DNA from: CAYVLA01 sp964549615 [NCBI: uncultured Thermococci archaeon]
GTDB lineage: Archaea > CAYQAE01 > CAYVLA01
Assembly: GCA_964549615.1 (NCBI GenBank)
Contig: CAZJVP010000094.1
Location: 1-52,119, forward strand
Direction of reading: 5' to 3'
Length of the DNA: 52,119 bases
Shown here piece after piece: positions 1-7,192 of this stretch (within the stretch, counting starts at the first letter, position 1; the number at the start of each line of letters is the position of its first letter). The notes beneath the pieces were generated by a model that ran no database searches, was not told where the DNA came from, and was given only the letters and a program-made list of their open reading frames with translations. The position numbers were made by a program, and so were the translations under genes.

Positions 1-1
1 A

Positions 2-448
2 ACCTACATCGCTGCGCCCGGCATCGTCCTCGTGCTGGGGCTGTCCTTCTTGGAAGCTTCGGCCGTCGCCATGCGATCCAAGACGACGATCACCGAGGGG
101 GCGTACCTTGAGCTTCATCAGCTCAAGGAACTTGTGCCCGAAAAATGCGCGATCGTCGGCATGGCCAGGGAGGCGTACTGGTACGAATCTGTTCTGCACA
201 AGAGGATCGTCAGCAGCACCTACGTGGAGTCCGAGGACTACTCTGACGAGGCTCGGCTATACATCGTCACCTCCGCGTCAGCGGTCCGCAATCCCAGACA
301 GGGGACCGTTCCATTGACGGCGCCTCAAGGGCCCTCCCCATCCCCCGGGCCGTTCCCCGGACCCCAGCGGCTCAGCCCCCTTGCAAAGCTCATCTTCAAC
401 GGCCGTTACATCACCGCCTACCTCATACCCCCGGGGCCGAGGACGTAG
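2..448 (+). CDS. C-terminal part of a membrane protein, cut by the window edge
   Basis: The reading frame is open from the first complete codon at position 2 to a TAG at 446-448, so the start lies outside the window. The visible part begins with a hydrophobic segment (AAPGIVLVLGLSFLEA), which looks like a last membrane helix. About 75 polar residues follow, then a Pro/Gly-rich stretch (GPSPSPGPFPGP) and a short tail. A helix followed by a C-terminal outside domain is seen in membrane glycosyltransferases of the PMT/oligosaccharyltransferase type, but no diagnostic motif is visible here. That assignment is only a guess. The gene runs in the same direction as the DUF72 gene 74 nt downstream, which has its own TATA-like box, so the two need not be co-transcribed. 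Confidence 0.55.
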   Translation, partial: TYIAAPGIVLVLGLSFLEASAVAMRSKTTITEGAYLELHQLKELVPEKCAIVGMAREAYWYESVLHKRIVSSTYVESEDYSDEARLYIVTSASAVRNPRQGTVPLTAPQGPSPSPGPFPGPQRLSPLAKLIFNGRYITAYLIPPGPRT

Positions 449-486
449 AGCGCCATCTCGATCCGACCAATGCCCAAGAAATCCGA

Positions 487-493
487 TTTATAT
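487..493 (+). promoter_or_regulatory. TATA-like box of the DUF72 gene
   Basis: TTTATAT is centred at about 490, 32 nt before the ATG at 522. A transcript starting about 27 nt downstream would have a leader of only about 5 nt. Confidence 0.6.
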
Positions 494-521
494 GGGCCGT
501 CAACCCTTTGCCTAGAAGAGC

Positions 522-1355
522 ATGGGCGAAATCCGAATCGGCTGCAGCGGCTGGTCGTACGACGATTGGGTGGGATCGTTCTATCCGCCGGGCACTGAGC
601 CTGGCCAGATGTTCGGTGCCTACGTGCAGAGCTTCGACACCGTTGAGGTCAACAGCACCTTCTACAGGATCCCGAATCAATGGATGGTCAAGAGCTGGGC
701 ATCGAAATCTCCCCCTGACTTTTTGTTCTCCGCAAAGATGTACCAAGGCGTGACCCACGAAAAGGAGATGCGCTCGGTGAAGCCGGTCTACGACCAGTTC
801 ATGGCCGCAATGCTGCCCCTAAAGGGCAAGATCGGCTCCATACTCATCCAGATGCCCCAGCGCTTCAAGGCGACTGAGTCCAACTACGCGCTCTTGGAGG
901 ACTTCCTGTCAATGCTGCATGAGGATGTCGACTTCACGGCCGAGTTCCGCGATCGCTCCTGGTTTGACCAGAGGACGTTCAACCTGCTTGAGAATTACAA
1001 CGTTGCATTCTGCGTCGTGAGCCAACCGCAGTTCAAGGGCCTCATCCCGCCCGAGCCGGTCGTAACGGCCAAACATGCATACGCCCGATTCCACGGCCTG
1101 AACTACCAGAAATGGTATTCTGGAGAGGGCAGCGAAAGGTACAACTACCTCTACTCGAAGGAGGAGCTGTTGGAGTGGAAGCCCAAGATCGAGCACATGC
1201 AGGACCGGGCAACGAGGACCGTCTACGTCTACTTCAACAACCACCCGAGCGGCCAGGCACCGGCGAACGCTAAGATGATGCTTGATATTCTGGGCGCAAG
1301 GCCCAAGTTGCCTAAAGTTCTTCCGACAATGGGGACTCGACAGAAGACCCTCTAG
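522..1355 (+). CDS. DUF72 (YecE-like) TIM-barrel protein
   Basis: The 277-residue protein opens with the family's usual N-terminus: IRIGCSGWSYDDWVGSFYPP, then FDTVEVNSTFYRIP and FLFSAKMYQGVTHEK. Later come a QMPQRF strand (Q-M/L-P-x-x-F), FTAEFRDRSW, a RFHGLNYQKWY segment and a YVYFNNHPSGQAPANA ending. DUF72 proteins adopt a TIM-barrel fold and are about 240-280 residues long; their biochemical role is not established. Length, order and C-terminal Y-x-YFNNH motif fit an intact member. The ATG at 522 fits the TATA-like box at 487-493. The downstream gene at 1381-1725 is on the other strand, so this looks like a single-gene unit. Confidence 0.9.
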   Translation: MGEIRIGCSGWSYDDWVGSFYPPGTEPGQMFGAYVQSFDTVEVNSTFYRIPNQWMVKSWASKSPPDFLFSAKMYQGVTHEKEMRSVKPVYDQFMAAMLPLKGKIGSILIQMPQRFKATESNYALLEDFLSMLHEDVDFTAEFRDRSWFDQRTFNLLENYNVAFCVVSQPQFKGLIPPEPVVTAKHAYARFHGLNYQKWYSGEGSERYNYLYSKEELLEWKPKIEHMQDRATRTVYVYFNNHPSGQAPANAKMMLDILGARPKLPKVLPTMGTRQKTL

Positions 1356-1380
1356 GCCCGCCTCCGGAAGTACCGGTCCT

Positions 1381-1725
1381 TTACTGTCTCTTCCTTATCT
1401 CAAGCCAGCGCTGGGCCTCGGATCGGCCCTCGAAGCCCTCCCAGTTCTTTGACCTCTCAAGGCTGTCCAGAAGTTCCGAGACCCTCGATCTGAAGCCGTT
1501 GCGGACTTGCTTAAGTTCGGACTTCTGAAGGCCGGCGGCCTCGGCCCACTGGGACACCGCCGCGGGCATCTCGCCACCCTTTTCGTACAGCTCCTTGAAC
1601 TCCTCAAGCTCCAAAGTTTCGGCGAAAACGGACGCAAGGAAACGGCCAGCCTCCCTTGGGCCCCCCTCCTTTGTGTCCTTCATGATCCTGTCGAACTCCG
1701 CCCTATCGGGGCTGAACTCTGCCAT
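1381..1725 (-). CDS. small helical protein of unknown function
   Basis: This encodes 114 residues, highly charged and predicted almost entirely helical (EFDRIMKDTKE, FAETLELEEFKELYEKG, LQKSELKQVRNGFRSRVSELLDSLE). There is no signal peptide, membrane segment or cysteine. I do not recognise a family. It is probably real: the composition is protein-like, and a TATA-like box (ACTTATC, centred near 1758) lies 33 nt before the ATG at 1725, the usual spacing in this window. It converges on the DUF72 gene with 25 nt between the stops and lies downstream of the amidohydrolase on the same strand. Confidence 0.65.
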   Translation of the reverse strand: MAEFSPDRAEFDRIMKDTKEGGPREAGRFLASVFAETLELEEFKELYEKGGEMPAAVSQWAEAAGLQKSELKQVRNGFRSRVSELLDSLERSKNWEGFEGRSEAQRWLEIRKRQ

Positions 1726-1865
1726 GTAGATCAGGCCGCGCTCGTGATGTTGGAAGATAAGTCTTTCCGGCCGTCGGCCGTCTCCAAACGGGCCTTGGCC
1801 GGTGCCCGGCTCGTCAGTAGCATGCTGTATGATCTGCCCGGGATGGTCTCAGATCAACCCGGGAC

Positions 1866-2714
1866 TCAGATCCCGAGGAGCCGTGAAGCGTTCTCGCGCC
1901 CGATCCTGCGCTTGTGCTTCAGCGGTATCCTCATCTTCACCAATAGCGGGATGATGGGTAGCTCCTGGCCAGGATGTATGCAGTCCGTCCCGAACAGAAG
2001 CTTCCTGGAGAACTCCCTCAGGAAATCCTCCGCGTGCGCCATGTCCCTCTCAAGCGCGTTGTAGCCAGACATGGCCGACAGGTCTCCGTAGACGTTGTCG
2101 AAGGCGGAAAGTAACTCCGCCACCCTGCCGCCCTCCTTGACGGGACCGGTGGGATATGTGGCCTTTGGATCCACCTCGCCGGATATCTCTCTCCACCACC
2201 CCGGTCCGTGCGCCAGGAACGTTGTACCCGGAAGGGTTCGCAGGACCCTCTCGAAACGAGGCAGGCCGACCGAATCGGTGTTTCGAAGGTTGTCCATGTG
2301 AAGAAGCACGGGAATGCCAAGGTACCCGCACGCCTCGTAGATCTTCATCGACCTTGGGTCGTCGACAGGCAATCCCGCAAGGTGTTCCCCGAATCCCCTT
2401 GCCCCTTTCCTGACGTACCTCTCGATCAGCCCGAGAAAGTCTGTTGAGGTGTCCGCCGGCCCCCTCCGCGGATCCACACAACAGAAGGGAACAAGCCGGT
2501 GAGGGAATCTTCTGCACGCCGAGATCACCTGGCTGCTCAGCACGTAATAGAAGGTCTCCTCCGGGTTCTCGATCGAGAGCACCACGGCTTTCTCGATCCC
2601 TTCACGATCCATCCTGGAAACCAGCTGCCTCGCCGTCTGGCCTTTCCCGGGCGCTATCTCGCCTATGTGCGTGTGCACGTCGATTAGGTGAAGGTCTCTG
2701 GCGCTGAGCCCCAC
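1866..2714 (-). CDS. amidohydrolase-superfamily metal-dependent hydrolase (COG2159-like)
   Basis: From the preferred GTG start at 2714 the protein has 282 residues. IDVHTHIGE supplies the H-x-H metal-binding pair typical of the amidohydrolase superfamily. VLLHMDN and TFLAHGP give two further histidines on barrel strands, and LLFGTDCIHPG gives the conserved late aspartate, followed by IGRENASRLLGI, the usual C-terminus. The substrate is unknown. An ATG at 2822 is in frame but would add 36 Arg/Glu/Gly-rich residues unlike any domain. The GTG is preceded by GGGAGG (2725-2730) and a TATA-like box (2752-2759), so the shorter form is favoured. The URO-D-like gene diverges from it. Confidence 0.85.
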   Translation of the reverse strand: MGLSARDLHLIDVHTHIGEIAPGKGQTARQLVSRMDREGIEKAVVLSIENPEETFYYVLSSQVISACRRFPHRLVPFCCVDPRRGPADTSTDFLGLIERYVRKGARGFGEHLAGLPVDDPRSMKIYEACGYLGIPVLLHMDNLRNTDSVGLPRFERVLRTLPGTTFLAHGPGWWREISGEVDPKATYPTGPVKEGGRVAELLSAFDNVYGDLSAMSGYNALERDMAHAEDFLREFSRKLLFGTDCIHPGQELPIIPLLVKMRIPLKHKRRIGRENASRLLGI

Positions 2715-2724
2715 CGCGGACGAG

Positions 2725-2759
2725 CCTCCCGCCTGCGCCTTTCGTCCCTTTCTTAAATC
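2725..2759 (-). promoter_or_regulatory. TATA-like box and ribosome-binding site that decide the amidohydrolase start
   Basis: On the minus strand GATTTAAG (2759-2752) is followed by GGGAGG (2730-2725), then the GTG at 2714. Both signals lie inside the longer ATG-initiated frame, which argues against that longer form. Confidence 0.55.
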
Positions 2760-2852
2760 TATCGGTGCTTCTTCTTCGCTTCTCTGCCGCCGCCTTCTGC
2801 CGGGATCCTCAACACTTTTCATCGGTCCCGCCCATCCCGTTGCTGACTCCTG

Positions 2853-3953
2853 ATGTCACGCAAGACGCTCGGTGGCGTTGAGAGAAGCCTCCGAGAACTG
2901 AACTTCCAGGAAAACGACAGGGTGCCCATCGCGGGGGGCTTCATCTGCAAAGCAAGCTTTCTTGAGAAGGTGGCGGGGATGGGGCCCTTCTGGTCCAACC
3001 CCAGGGCGATAGCCATCGAGGCTTACAGGAAGCTTGGGACCGATCTGATCGTCCAGTTCGTCATGCCCAAGCGCCCCGAGGACTGCACCGATTCGACGAC
3101 GGCGACGAACTTCTCCAAAAGGAGCTGTCCGCCGCCTACCCACACGGCGGAGTCCGTGGTCGAGTTCGTCAACGATCTCCCCTCCCCGGCCGAGATCCAC
3201 AAGAACTTCGACTCAGAGGCCGTCTACAGGGATTTCGTCAGGGTCATGCTGGACGGGCAGAGGGAGATGGGCGACATGCTCTGGATTCCCTTCTGCGCAG
3301 CAGCCTGTCGCTTCATGTGGTACTCCGACTTCGGCTTCCGGCCATACCTTTTAGCGCTTGCCAGGTACCCAGATGAGATGGAGAGGCTGTTCCGATACTC
3401 GGGCGAGGAGGCAAGGCTGAGGAACGAGGCCGTCGCCAGGGCCATCCGCGACAGGGGTCTTCCCCCCTTCCTCTACTTCGGCGAGGACATCTGCTACAAC
3501 AGGGGACCGATGGTTCCGGTGAAGCTCCTCAGGGAGATCTACTTCCCGCACCTTAGACGGGCGATCCAACCCTTGAAGGATGCTGGGGCCAAAATCATCT
3601 GGCACTCCGACGGAAACATACTGCCCATCCTACGCGACCTGCTGGATTGCGGGATCGACGGCTTCCAAGGCTTCCAAGGCGAAACCGACCGCAGGCTTGG
3701 GGAGCTTGCAGCCATGAAGTCGAGATCCGGAAGGAAGCTGATCCTCTGGGGAAGCATTTCGGTCAGCTCGACCCTGCCCTTCGGCTCCAAGAATGATGTG
3801 AAGAGGGAGGTCGAAAGATGCATCGACGCGGCCGCCGAGGGCGGCGGCTTCTTCCTCTCACCTTCCAGTTCGGTCGGACCTGACGTGCCGGATGAGAACA
3901 TCTTGACCATGTACCGACACGCCGTGGAGTACGGCACCAAGGCAAGGGCGTAG
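2853..3953 (+). CDS. uroporphyrinogen decarboxylase (URO-D) family protein, probably a methyltransferase-type member
   Basis: This 366-residue protein has the layout of the URO-D/MtaA-like family: an N-terminal NDRVPIAGGF (R-x-P-x-x-x), a middle GEDICYNRGPMVPVKLLREIYFPHLRRAIQPLKDAG, a barrel strand with IIWHSDGN, then GIDGFQGFQGETD and a C-terminal GGGFFLSPSSSVGPDVPDENILTMYRHAVEYG. HSDGN is the usual metal or substrate site of corrinoid-linked methyltransferases; true heme-pathway HemE differs at the N-terminus. No other heme gene and no corrinoid protein lie nearby, so a demethylase role on an unknown substrate is an inference. The ATG at 2853 is 30 nt from the longest divergent frame and 138 nt from the preferred amidohydrolase start. 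Confidence 0.85.
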   Translation: MSRKTLGGVERSLRELNFQENDRVPIAGGFICKASFLEKVAGMGPFWSNPRAIAIEAYRKLGTDLIVQFVMPKRPEDCTDSTTATNFSKRSCPPPTHTAESVVEFVNDLPSPAEIHKNFDSEAVYRDFVRVMLDGQREMGDMLWIPFCAAACRFMWYSDFGFRPYLLALARYPDEMERLFRYSGEEARLRNEAVARAIRDRGLPPFLYFGEDICYNRGPMVPVKLLREIYFPHLRRAIQPLKDAGAKIIWHSDGNILPILRDLLDCGIDGFQGFQGETDRRLGELAAMKSRSGRKLILWGSISVSSTLPFGSKNDVKREVERCIDAAAEGGGFFLSPSSSVGPDVPDENILTMYRHAVEYGTKARA

Positions 3954-3970
3954 GGCCTCTGGTTAGGAGA

Positions 3971-6073
3971 TCAAGTGCTCTTGGGCTTGCGCTTGGATGG
4001 CCTCTTTCGCGCCAGACGCTTCATCACGATCTGCACGTTCGCAGCTATGATCTCGGGCATTATGGGGCCTCCCCCGTAGGTGTCGTTGACCGGGTCGAAC
4101 GTGTCGGCAAAGAGGGTATCCCACGCCCCTTCCCTCACCGCCTCGGCCGAGAACTCGGATCTGAACATCCATTGGGGGTCGTCATGGTCGATCATCCAAC
4201 GGAGGACCGCCGTGGTGACTCCCCTCTGGTACGTCTCCCAGTCAATCTCGGGATCGACCTTGGCCCAATCGATGCCGAGCTGGTCCGACTTGTGGAAAAC
4301 GCTCAGCACCTCCCACTGCACGTGCTTGGATGTCCAGTCGCTCAGGAACCAACAGGTGCTGTTGAAGCATGGCTTGGTGTTGTAGATCATCGAGACGTCC
4401 ATGGGCTGCCAGAGGTGGGTGAACGGCAGCAGACACCTGATGAAGTGCCGAGCTCGCTCCAGGTACCTTTCATCTCCAAGATCCCTGTAGCCCAAGTAGT
4501 AAGCGATCGCTGCATTTCCCGCGGCAAGCAGGTTCGGGCTGCGTAGAGGGGTCTCCCACCAGTCTCCTCCCTCCGGTCGTTCGAACCTCATGGCAAACTC
4601 CAGAGCTTTCCTGGCCGCTTCCAGGAACCTCTCCTTGTGCAGCTTCTCCCCGGCCTGAAGGAGCGCGATCGAAGCCGTGGCACACAGGTCCAATGCCGAA
4701 TCCCCGGGTAGGCCCAGCGGCCTCCACAGGGCTGCCTTCTCGGTGAGGTTGGTCTTGTGCCTGCCGGCGGGATCGAACGGGAAATCTCCCTCGGGCGTTT
4801 GGAGCTTGAGCAGGTTCTCGGCATCATCGATCATCGCCCTGCGCCGCTGGGCTGCCGAGGCCCTTCTTCCCTGCTGCTTCAGGCACCAAGCAACCTTCTC
4901 CTTGAGGCCGCGGGCGGTATCTGCGCATCTGCCATGCCTTGCGTAGTCCAAGACGAACCGGGGCACGTTGGGAGAGCCCCTGCCCCTGAATCCCCATCCC
5001 TGACCGTCCACCCACAGGTGTGAGTTGTAGGCCTCTGCGATGCGATCTAGAGCATCTTCCCAATCGTACCGCGGGGCTCCGGGATCGGGCATGCCATTCC
5101 TCCTGACCCATTCGACCACGGCGTCCAAGCTGGTTCCATTCACCACCGAGATCGCGGCGTCGAGGTCAAGCCTCATGCCTCTCGGGACTGGAACCGGGGG
5201 ATCGGCTTCCAACTGGTTCTCCCTCAGTCCCCAGCGGGCGCTGGGCAGCATAAGGCCGAAGAGGTGATGGTTCATCCGATCAATGAAGTTTGGCGTAGCG
5301 AAGACCGGCTGCGGACATCTGATCCTACTCACGTGGGATAAGGCGGATTGATGCGGATCCCACGAAAGGCTTATGGCAACGCCGTCGTGGCTCAGTGCCA
5401 TCACGGGAATGGCCACCTTGTAGGGGTGGGGTGCAACCCTCAGGGCTTCGGGGTGCTCGAACCAGTCGGTGCCGCTTGACCACTCATCCCCGACGACCCA
5501 GTCGATTCCGGGAAAGATCGCATCGTGGCGAGCGCTCCCGAAGCTCCCGGCCCCAATCCGCAGCCAGATCCCCCTCAGGCTACGAAGCTCAATGGCAGCC
5601 TGGGCGACCAGCCTCATCCTGTAGCGAATCACAGCGTCGCCTGTTGGAAGCTCCAGCGTGACGGAGCCTTTCAGGAGCGGTCCGCCCTCATGGTTGGACG
5701 AGAGTGCCTCCCGAGATTGGACCTCGAACGTGAGCGCCTGCGACGCTTCGGTCTTTGCGAGTTTGGATTCCTTGGCTTCCAGACGCAGAGGCCTAGCATG
5801 GCCCGCGATATGGGCCTCAGCAAGATTCTCCAGGATCGCGAAGAACCTCGAGGGTCCATCCTGGCCTTTGCCGACGAGGAGTTCGCCCCAGCCCCAGCCC
5901 GTGATCCGCTTGTGTAACTCGAGGCGCAAGTAACGATTCTCCAGCACAGACGTCTCTCCCGCATAGCTTGCCTCCCGGTAGCGCGGCATCTTCATTTCCC
6001 TCGGGAAAACGGCTGGCCGCCGTTTGATAATGATGTCGGTCAACGATACGCCGCCTCGAACCGCCGCCTTCAT
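3971..6073 (-). CDS. large putative carbohydrate-active protein: beta-sandwich plus alpha/alpha toroid
   Basis: This encodes about 700 residues from the ATG at 6073. The N-terminal 300 or so residues are beta-rich with alternating aromatics (ENRYLRLELHKRITGWGWGELLVG, FPGIDWVVGDEWSSGTDWFEHPEALRV). The C-terminal half is helical with tryptophan-rich repeats (YNSHLWVDGQGWGF, RPEGGDWWETPLRSPNLLAAGNAAIAYYLGYRDLG, FNSTCWFLSDWTSKHVQWEVLSVF), like the (alpha/alpha) toroids of polysaccharide lyases and glycosidases. No named family or catalytic motif can be assigned. There is no signal peptide. A GTG at 6100 is in frame, but a TATA-like box (6101-6108) lies 32 nt before the ATG at 6073, so that ATG is preferred. 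The 17-nt gap to the URO-D stop is convergent. Confidence 0.75.
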   Translation of the reverse strand: MKAAVRGGVSLTDIIIKRRPAVFPREMKMPRYREASYAGETSVLENRYLRLELHKRITGWGWGELLVGKGQDGPSRFFAILENLAEAHIAGHARPLRLEAKESKLAKTEASQALTFEVQSREALSSNHEGGPLLKGSVTLELPTGDAVIRYRMRLVAQAAIELRSLRGIWLRIGAGSFGSARHDAIFPGIDWVVGDEWSSGTDWFEHPEALRVAPHPYKVAIPVMALSHDGVAISLSWDPHQSALSHVSRIRCPQPVFATPNFIDRMNHHLFGLMLPSARWGLRENQLEADPPVPVPRGMRLDLDAAISVVNGTSLDAVVEWVRRNGMPDPGAPRYDWEDALDRIAEAYNSHLWVDGQGWGFRGRGSPNVPRFVLDYARHGRCADTARGLKEKVAWCLKQQGRRASAAQRRRAMIDDAENLLKLQTPEGDFPFDPAGRHKTNLTEKAALWRPLGLPGDSALDLCATASIALLQAGEKLHKERFLEAARKALEFAMRFERPEGGDWWETPLRSPNLLAAGNAAIAYYLGYRDLGDERYLERARHFIRCLLPFTHLWQPMDVSMIYNTKPCFNSTCWFLSDWTSKHVQWEVLSVFHKSDQLGIDWAKVDPEIDWETYQRGVTTAVLRWMIDHDDPQWMFRSEFSAEAVREGAWDTLFADTFDPVNDTYGGGPIMPEIIAANVQIVMKRLARKRPSKRKPKST

Positions 6074-6382
6074 CCGCCCGCGACGGCCATTGAAGGGCAC
6101 CTATTTCAACGTCGGGCCGGACTCGAAACCACCTATGCCTTGGCCGTTGATCTCGACTGCCGAGCCCAAGGCGCGCCCGAGGATGTGGCTCTGCCCGTTG
6201 CTCCCGGGCCGCCACCACTCAGGCGATCGGCGCACGGCTTGCCAACGAGGAAAAGATCGGGTGCGTCGCGAAAAGGTGGGGTGTCCGACGCGGGGCGCCC
6301 ATCCAAAAAGAGACGGGGTACCAACGCGCGCGGCCACGTTCGCGGAAATGAAAGGGAAAAACCCGGCAAGGGGTGAACGGTA
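6074..6382. other. 309-nt intergenic region between divergent genes
   Basis: It contains the minus-strand TATA-like box GAAATAG (6101-6108) and, at its right end, the ribosome-binding site AAGGGGTGA (about 6368-6376) of the flavoprotein gene. The rest is GC-rich. Open frames on both strands lack protein-like composition, and I see no RNA gene. Confidence 0.5.
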
Positions 6383-7168
6383 TTGCCGACATGGGTATGC
6401 AGGACCTGTAGATATGAGTATACCGGGGCGGCTCCGCCGAGGGAGTGCCCCCAGTGCAGCGCTTCGTCGCGGGAATTCGTTGAGAAGAAGCCCAGGGAAA
6501 GACTAACCTACGATGGACAAGCGTTCGATGTGCTCCTGGTGAACGCGAGCAGCCACAGCGCCCACGGCTCAAGGATCGTCGCGGAGTTGGCCGAAAAAGC
6601 GCTCGCCCGAAGGGGAGTCAGCTTCAGGAGCTACAACCTCAACGAACACAACATCGAACATTGCTGGTGCTGCTACAGCATGCGGAACGCGGCGTGCACG
6701 TACCCGTGCAGAAACCAGCATGACGACATGCCGGCCTTCCACGAGATGATCATCAACTCCAAGGCGGTCATCGTGGTTTCGCCCATAAACTGGAACGGCA
6801 TGTCTGCAAGGCTTAAGGACTTCATGGACAGGCTCACCTGCATACAGAACCGGTGCCTATTAAGGAGGAGGGCCTTCACGATAGGGAAGGTCGTGGGGAT
6901 ACTCGTGAACGGACACGAGGATGGCGGAGTGAAGACGGCCATGGACATCTTCGTCTACTTCCAACAGTTGGGATACATCCTAGCGCCATTCGGATTCGCC
7001 TACAGAACGCACGGCGCGGAGCACGACACGAAGACGGACGAGGAGTTCTTCGCGAACGACGAGAAGCTGAGGCAGGAAGTGGAGGGAGTCGTCAACAACG
7101 TCGTCGAAATGGTCAGGCTCGACGCGGAATCGAAGATCAGGGACAAGATAATCCCCGTGTGCGAATGA
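6383..7168 (+). CDS. rubredoxin-like domain fused to an NADPH-dependent FMN reductase-like flavoprotein
   Basis: The protein has 261 residues. Residues 1-30 form a rubredoxin-type metal site (WVCRTCRYEY ... CPQCSASSREF) with two C-x2-C knuckles. From about residue 45 comes a flavodoxin-like fold: DVLLVNASSHSAHGSRIVAELAEKA, then a cysteine-rich loop HCWCCYSMRNAACTYPC leading into the family's DDM, then VSPINWNGMSARLKDFMDRL, the FMN-side strand. The loop cysteines resemble the site used by iron-sulfur flavoproteins but are spaced differently. The likely role is electron transfer or reductase activity in the cytoplasm. The start is a TTG with AAGGGGTGA six nt upstream, and the rubredoxin motif begins three residues later, which fixes the start. 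Confidence 0.88.
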   Translation: MPTWVCRTCRYEYTGAAPPRECPQCSASSREFVEKKPRERLTYDGQAFDVLLVNASSHSAHGSRIVAELAEKALARRGVSFRSYNLNEHNIEHCWCCYSMRNAACTYPCRNQHDDMPAFHEMIINSKAVIVVSPINWNGMSARLKDFMDRLTCIQNRCLLRRRAFTIGKVVGILVNGHEDGGVKTAMDIFVYFQQLGYILAPFGFAYRTHGAEHDTKTDEEFFANDEKLRQEVEGVVNNVVEMVRLDAESKIRDKIIPVCE

Positions 7169-7192
7169 GTCTAGAGCGCGCTCGCCAACGTC

